Below, piece after piece: positions 36,153 to 40,077 of a stretch of 40,077 nucleotides of DNA (the stretch's first letter is position 1; each line of letters starts with the position of its first letter). The stretch is from contig CCEZ01000006.1 of the NCBI GenBank assembly GCA_000751555.1, forward strand, positions 1 through 40,077. Direction: 5' to 3'. The position numbers were made by a program, and so were the translations under genes. Below the pieces are notes generated by a model. It was not told the origin of the DNA. It saw only the letters and a program-made list of their open reading frames with translations, and did not search any database. The stretch is from Anaerosalibacter massiliensis (GTDB lineage: Bacteria; Bacillota; Clostridia; Tissierellales; Sporanaerobacteraceae).

Positions 36153-36554
36153 ATGGTGGAAAAAGTAGATCATATTGGCATAGCTGTTAAAGATTTAGAA
36201 AAGGCTCTAAAGTTTTATGAAGAAATGTTAGGATTAAAATGTGAGGGGACGGAAGTAGTAGAAGAACAAAAAGTGAAAGTGGCATTCCTTCCCATGGGAG
36301 ATACGGAAGTAGAATTACTTGAGTCCACAGAACCTAACGGTCCAATAGCAAAGTATATAGAAAAAAGAGGTGAGGGCATACAACATATAGCTTATAGAGT
36401 TGATAATATAGAAAAAGCAATAGAAGAAATGAAGGAAAAAGGTATAAGGATGATTGATGAAAAACCTCGCTATGGAGCAGGAGGAGCTAAAATTGCATTT
36501 GCACATCCAAAGGATACCTATGGTGTTTTAATAGAACTATGTGAAAGGGATTAA
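36153..36554 (+). CDS. mce: Methylmalonyl-CoA epimerase
   Basis: A 133-residue VOC (glyoxalase-fold) metalloenzyme converting (R)- to (S)-methylmalonyl-CoA, which the decarboxylase needs. Metal ligands H7 (VDHIGIAV), H78 (QHIAYRV) and E128 (VLIELCE) are in place, and the length is typical. ATG 36153 follows AAGGAGG. It lies between meaB and the decarboxylase genes, completing the link between mutase and decarboxylase. Confidence 0.95.
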   Translation: MVEKVDHIGIAVKDLEKALKFYEEMLGLKCEGTEVVEEQKVKVAFLPMGDTEVELLESTEPNGPIAKYIEKRGEGIQHIAYRVDNIEKAIEEMKEKGIRMIDEKPRYGAGGAKIAFAHPKDTYGVLIELCERD

Positions 36555-36573
36555 TGCAAAAAGGAGGCTAAAA

Positions 36574-38118
36574 ATGGATAGTAAACTTGAAAGACTTGTA
36601 AAGACAAAGGAAAAGATAAAGCTTGGTGGTGGAGAAAAGAGAATAAAAAAACAGCATGAAAAAGGAAAACATACAGCAAGGGAAAGAATAGATATGTTAC
36701 TTGATGAAGACAGTTTTGTTGAAATAGATGCATTTGTTAAACATAGATGTAATAATTTTGGAATGGAGAAAGTAGAAACACCTGGTGAAGGGGTGGTAAC
36801 TGGTTATGGAACTGTAGACGGAAGATTAGTATTTGTATATGCTCAAGATTTTACAGTACTAGGTGGTTCTCTTGGAGAAATGCATGCAGCAAAAATATGT
36901 AAGGTTCAAGAAATGGCAATTAAGATGGGAGCACCAATTGTAGGATTCAATGACTCTGGAGGAGCTAGAATTCAAGAAGGTGTAGATGCACTATCAGGCT
37001 ATGGAAAAATATTTTATAGAAATACTAAAGCTTCAGGAGTAATACCTCAAATAACTGCTATCATGGGTCCTTCAGCTGGCGGAGCCGTTTATTCCCCTGC
37101 TATTACAGATTTTATATTCATGGTAGAAAAAACTAGTATGATGTTTATTACTGGTCCACAAGTAATAAAGACAGTAACAGGAGAGGAGGTAAGTCAAGAA
37201 GAACTAGGAGGAGCTATGACTCACAATAGAACTAGTGGAGTAGCTCATTTTGTAGACAGTAGTGAAGAAGAGTGTATTGAAAGAATAAAAAAACTTTTAA
37301 GTTTCTTACCTTCTAATAATTTAGAAGATCCACCATATGTGGAAACAGAAGATGACATAAATAGAATAGAGGATAAATTAAATGAAATAGTACCAGAAAA
37401 TCCAAATAAACCTTATGATATGAAAGAAATAATAACTACTATAGCAGACGACGGAGATTTTTTTGAAGTGCAACCATATTTTGCTCAAAATATTATTACA
37501 GGATATATGAGAATCAATGGAAAGACTGTAGGGGTTATAGCTAATCAACCAAAAATACTAGCAGGTTGTCTTGATATAAATGCTTCAGATAAGGCAGGAA
37601 GATTTATAAGGACTTGCGATGCTTATAATATACCATTATTAAATTTAGTAGATGTACCTGGATTTTTACCTGGAACTGAACAAGAATATGGTGGAATTAT
37701 AAGACATGGTGCTAAAATGCTCTATGCTTATAGCGAAGCTACAGTACCAAAGGTAACAGTAATAATAAGGAAAGCCTATGGCGGAGCCTATATAGCTATG
37801 TGCAATAAAGAACTAGGTGCAGATCAAGTATTTGCATGGCCAAATGCTGAAATAGCTGTTATGGGACCAGATGGAGCAGCAAATATAATATTTAAACATG
37901 AAATAAAAGATTCAGAAGATCCAGTAGAAACAAGGGCAGAAAAAATAGAAGAATATAGAGATACAGTAGCAAATCCATATATTGCAGCAGGTCATGGATA
38001 TGTAGATGATGTAATAATACCAAGTACTACAAGACAAAGATTGGCATCTGCTTTTGATATGCTTCAAAGTAAAAGGGAAACAAATCCAGCTAAGAAACAT
38101 GGAAATATTCCCCTATAA
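36574..38118 (+). CDS. mmdA: Methylmalonyl-CoA decarboxylase alpha subunit (carboxyltransferase)
   Basis: A 514-residue acyl-CoA carboxyltransferase that moves the carboxyl group of (S)-methylmalonyl-CoA to biotin on the carrier subunit. It has both crotonase-like halves, including GPSAGGAVYSPA and the KAYGGAYIAM oxyanion segment. ATG 36574 is chosen because AAGGAGG is seven bases upstream; the in-frame GTG at 36541 lies inside mce. Sequence alone cannot exclude propionyl-CoA carboxylase beta, but the gamma, biotin and beta subunits downstream show a sodium-pump decarboxylase. Confidence 0.94.
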   Translation: MDSKLERLVKTKEKIKLGGGEKRIKKQHEKGKHTARERIDMLLDEDSFVEIDAFVKHRCNNFGMEKVETPGEGVVTGYGTVDGRLVFVYAQDFTVLGGSLGEMHAAKICKVQEMAIKMGAPIVGFNDSGGARIQEGVDALSGYGKIFYRNTKASGVIPQITAIMGPSAGGAVYSPAITDFIFMVEKTSMMFITGPQVIKTVTGEEVSQEELGGAMTHNRTSGVAHFVDSSEEECIERIKKLLSFLPSNNLEDPPYVETEDDINRIEDKLNEIVPENPNKPYDMKEIITTIADDGDFFEVQPYFAQNIITGYMRINGKTVGVIANQPKILAGCLDINASDKAGRFIRTCDAYNIPLLNLVDVPGFLPGTEQEYGGIIRHGAKMLYAYSEATVPKVTVIIRKAYGGAYIAMCNKELGADQVFAWPNAEIAVMGPDGAANIIFKHEIKDSEDPVETRAEKIEEYRDTVANPYIAAGHGYVDDVIIPSTTRQRLASAFDMLQSKRETNPAKKHGNIPL

Positions 38119-38132
38119 AGAGGTGATTTGAA

Positions 38133-38501
38133 TTGTTAGGTAACAAAGTAACTATGGGACAAAGTTTAATGGTTACTGTTTTTAGTATGGTAATAGTATT
38201 TTTAGCTTTGCTTATAATATCTTATTTAATTAAAGGTCTTCAAAATTTTTCACAAAAAGATAAGAAAAAAAGTAAAGAAACTATTGAAAATATTGATTTA
38301 GTAAATAGTGAAAAAGGAGTGGAAAAAGCTGAAGAGTCCTTAAATGATGAAGAATTAGTTGCAGTGATAGCGGCAGCTGTTGCGGCTAGTATAGGTGTAG
38401 ATGTATCTAATGTGAAAATAAAAAGTATCAAAAGAGTTTCTCAAAACACTCCAATTTGGTCAAAGGTAGGAAGGGAAGAACAAATATTTAATAGATTATA
38501 G
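38133..38501 (+). CDS. mmdD: Sodium-pump decarboxylase gamma subunit (OadG/MmdD type)
   Basis: A 122-residue small membrane subunit: one N-terminal TM helix at about 11-32, a charged linker, then a soluble tail with the VAVIAAAVAASIG alanine-rich helix typical of OadG/MmdD. It assembles the alpha, biotin and beta subunits. It starts at TTG 38133, five bases after AGAGGTGAT. It is 14 bp after mmdA and 11 bp before mmdC. Confidence 0.9.
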   Translation: MLGNKVTMGQSLMVTVFSMVIVFLALLIISYLIKGLQNFSQKDKKKSKETIENIDLVNSEKGVEKAEESLNDEELVAVIAAAVAASIGVDVSNVKIKSIKRVSQNTPIWSKVGREEQIFNRL

Positions 38502-38512
38502 GAGGTTTGAAA

Positions 38513-38905
38513 ATGAAAAATTATTTAATAAGGGTTAATGGAAATGAATATGAAGTGGAAGTAGAAGAAATATCTAATAGTAAAAATAATAGTGCAGCAT
38601 CTTCTAAAATAGTAGAAGCGCCAAAACCAAACCCAGCACCAAAAGCAGCGCCAAAGCCACAACCTAAACAAGAAGTAAATATTCCACAAGGAGCGGAATC
38701 TATAGAAGCTCCTATGCCTGGAACTATACTTAGTATAAATGTAAATGAAGGAGATGAAGTAAAAGCTGGTGAAGTACTGTTAATTCTTGAAGCTATGAAA
38801 ATGGAAAATGAAATACTATCTCCAAGAGATGGAAAAGTGGCAGCTATGCATACGGAAAAAGGAGCATCAGTAAGTACAGGAGATAAATTAGTATCTATTG
38901 AATAA
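38513..38905 (+). CDS. mmdC: Biotin carboxyl carrier subunit of methylmalonyl-CoA decarboxylase
   Basis: A 130-residue biotinyl protein. Residues about 1-20 form a short N-terminal strand region, about 36-56 a flexible Pro/Ala/Lys linker, and about 62-130 the biotinyl domain with the biotin site K96 in EAMKM. It carries the carboxyl group from the alpha to the membrane beta subunit. ATG 38513 is preferred over TTG 38507, since GGAGG at 38501-38505 is only one base from the TTG. Confidence 0.95.
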   Translation: MKNYLIRVNGNEYEVEVEEISNSKNNSAASSKIVEAPKPNPAPKAAPKPQPKQEVNIPQGAESIEAPMPGTILSINVNEGDEVKAGEVLLILEAMKMENEILSPRDGKVAAMHTEKGASVSTGDKLVSIE

Positions 38906-38944
38906 CTTCTGGAACAAATTCATTGGGAAAGGAAGGTATATTAA

Positions 38945-40077
38945 ATGCTACTGGAAATATTGAAAGAATTTCTATTGAGTACAGGATTTGCTGCCATAAC
39001 TTTTAAAGAAATAATAATGATGATTATATCGTTTATACTACTTTACTTAGCTATAAAGAAAGAATATGAACCCTTATTGTTAGTACCAATAGCTTTTGGA
39101 ATGCTCCTTACAAATCTTCCTTTAGGAGGATTAATGGAATCACCTAAAGATGGTCAGTTAGGAGGACTATTGTATTATCTATATCAAGGAGTAGAACTTG
39201 GAATATATCCTCCCCTTATTTTTTTAGGTGTAGGAGCTATGACAGATTTTGGACCACTTATTGCAAATCCTAAAAGCATATTATTAGGGGCGGCAGCCCA
39301 GTTTGGAATATTTATAACCTTTATAGGAGCTATAGCTTTAAAATTTACAGGACCAGAATCAGCAAGTATTGGAATAATTGGAGGAGCCGATGGACCTACA
39401 GCTCTTTATTTAACTAGTAGACTTGCTCCTCATTTATTAGGACCAATAGCAGTTGCAGCATATTCTTATATGGCATTAGTACCTATTATTCAGCCTCCTA
39501 TAATGAAGGCTTTAACTACAGAAGAAGAAAGAAAAATAGTTATGGAACAATTAAGACCCGTATCAAAGAAAGAAAAAATAATATTTCCAATATTAGTAAC
39601 AGTATTTGTAGTACTACTTCTTCCATCAGCAGCACCTCTTATTGGAATGTTAATGATGGGGAATTTATTTAGAGAATCTGGAGTAGTAGAAAGGCTTTCA
39701 CAAACAGCACAAAATGAACTTGTAAATATAATAACTATATTCTTAGGAGTTACAGTAGGAGCTACGGCTAAAGCACAAACATTCTTATCTCCAGATACAA
39801 TAAAGATAATTGTACTAGGACTTATAGCTTTCTCCCTTGGAACAGCAGCAGGAGTACTTTTTGGAAAGATAATGTACAAAACTAGTGGAGGAAAGATAAA
39901 TCCACTTATTGGAGCAGCAGGAGTATCAGCAGTACCAATGGCAGCAAGAGTAGTACAGAAAGTAGGGCAAGAAGAAAATCCAGGAAACTTTTTACTTATG
40001 CATGCAATGGGGCCAAATGTTGCAGGAGTAATAGGCTCAGCAGTAGCTGCAGGATTATTACTTATGTTTTTTAGTTA
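38945..40077 (+). CDS. mmdB: Sodium-pump decarboxylase beta subunit (OadB/MmdB/GcdB type), 3' edge of window
   Basis: A 377-residue open frame reaching the window edge. It is a polytopic membrane protein that decarboxylates carboxybiotin and exports Na+. GGADGPT at 146-152 carries D149, equivalent to the essential Asp of OadB, followed by [21 protein letters not shown] 38945 follows AAAGGAAGG. The last two bases are TA in the stop frame, and family members end at about 373-376 residues, so the protein is probably complete and only the final stop base is missing; a tyrosine codon remains possible. Confidence 0.94.
   Translation, partial: MLLEILKEFLLSTGFAAITFKEIIMMIISFILLYLAIKKEYEPLLLVPIAFGMLLTNLPLGGLMESPKDGQLGGLLYYLYQGVELGIYPPLIFLGVGAMTDFGPLIANPKSILLGAAAQFGIFITFIGAIALKFTGPESASIGIIGGADGPTALYLTSRLAPHLLGPIAVAAYSYMALVPIIQPPIMKALTTEEERKIVMEQLRPVSKKEKIIFPILVTVFVVLLLPSAAPLIGMLMMGNLFRESGVVERLSQTAQNELVNIITIFLGVTVGATAKAQTFLSPDTIKIIVLGLIAFSLGTAAGVLFGKIMYKTSGGKINPLIGAAGVSAVPMAARVVQKVGQEENPGNFLLMHAMGPNVAGVIGSAVAAGLLLMFFS

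Noticed and set aside
36574-38118. mmdA as propionyl-CoA carboxylase beta subunit
   Set aside because: The sequence family overlaps, but gamma, biotin carrier and GGADGPT-containing beta subunits directly downstream, with no biotin carboxylase gene, show a sodium-pump decarboxylase.
39490-39879. Open frame of 129 codons on the minus strand opposite mmdB
   Set aside because: It is fully inside a well-recognised conserved gene, lacks a convincing ribosome binding site and gives a low-complexity product typical of a reverse-strand shadow.

Overview
The window is about 40 kb of very AT-rich, densely coding DNA from a low-GC, endospore-forming anaerobic Firmicute. The signs are yqfC/yqfD sporulation genes, strong AAGGAGG-type ribosome binding sites, a T-box leader, a THF riboswitch, a B12-dependent methylmalonyl-CoA route and a biotin-dependent sodium-pump decarboxylase. 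Clostridia or Tissierellia fits best; I cannot name the species from sequence alone.

Region 1 (1-21.1 kb) is the conserved Firmicute housekeeping block, all on the + strand: yqfC-yqfD-phoH-pgpH-ybeY-dgkA/PAP2 fusion-DUF3048-cdd-era-recO-DUF4342. A glycine T-box then precedes glyQ-glyS, followed by a ccpN-like repressor with ppsR, then dgt-like-dnaG-rpoD, and trmK-nif3-zinc ribbon protein. RNase P RNA (rnpB, 21.13-21.47 kb) with its own terminator closes the block.

Region 2 (21.5-27.3 kb) holds small independent units. The first is a THF riboswitch with a legible translational switch ahead of a FolT-like folate transporter subunit. Next come an unrecognised 82-aa ORF and a monocistronic cell-wall protein (thioester domain, two CnaB domains, LPXTG-type anchor). 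On the - strand is a ridA-nadA-nadC operon driven by a consensus promoter that carries a 12-bp palindrome in its spacer.

Region 3 (27.3-27.9 kb) is a 627-bp gene-free gap. It holds a promoter-to-terminator unit that looks like a small RNA gene, and a second promoter whose leader contains a perfect 20-bp inverted repeat.

Region 4 (27.9-40.08 kb) is a catabolic module. It begins with a Cache-domain sensor kinase and a GAFTGA-containing sigma-54 response regulator. After a terminator there is a near-consensus -24/-12 promoter, then a nine-gene operon: CoA transferase, split methylmalonyl-CoA mutase (catalytic plus separate B12 subunit), MeaB GTPase, methylmalonyl-CoA epimerase, and the alpha, gamma, biotin-carrier and beta subunits of a methylmalonyl-CoA decarboxylase sodium pump. 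Together these can run succinate to propionate plus CO2 while exporting Na+, or serve propionyl-CoA metabolism in the other direction. The beta-subunit gene ends at the window edge, with probably only the last base of its stop codon missing.
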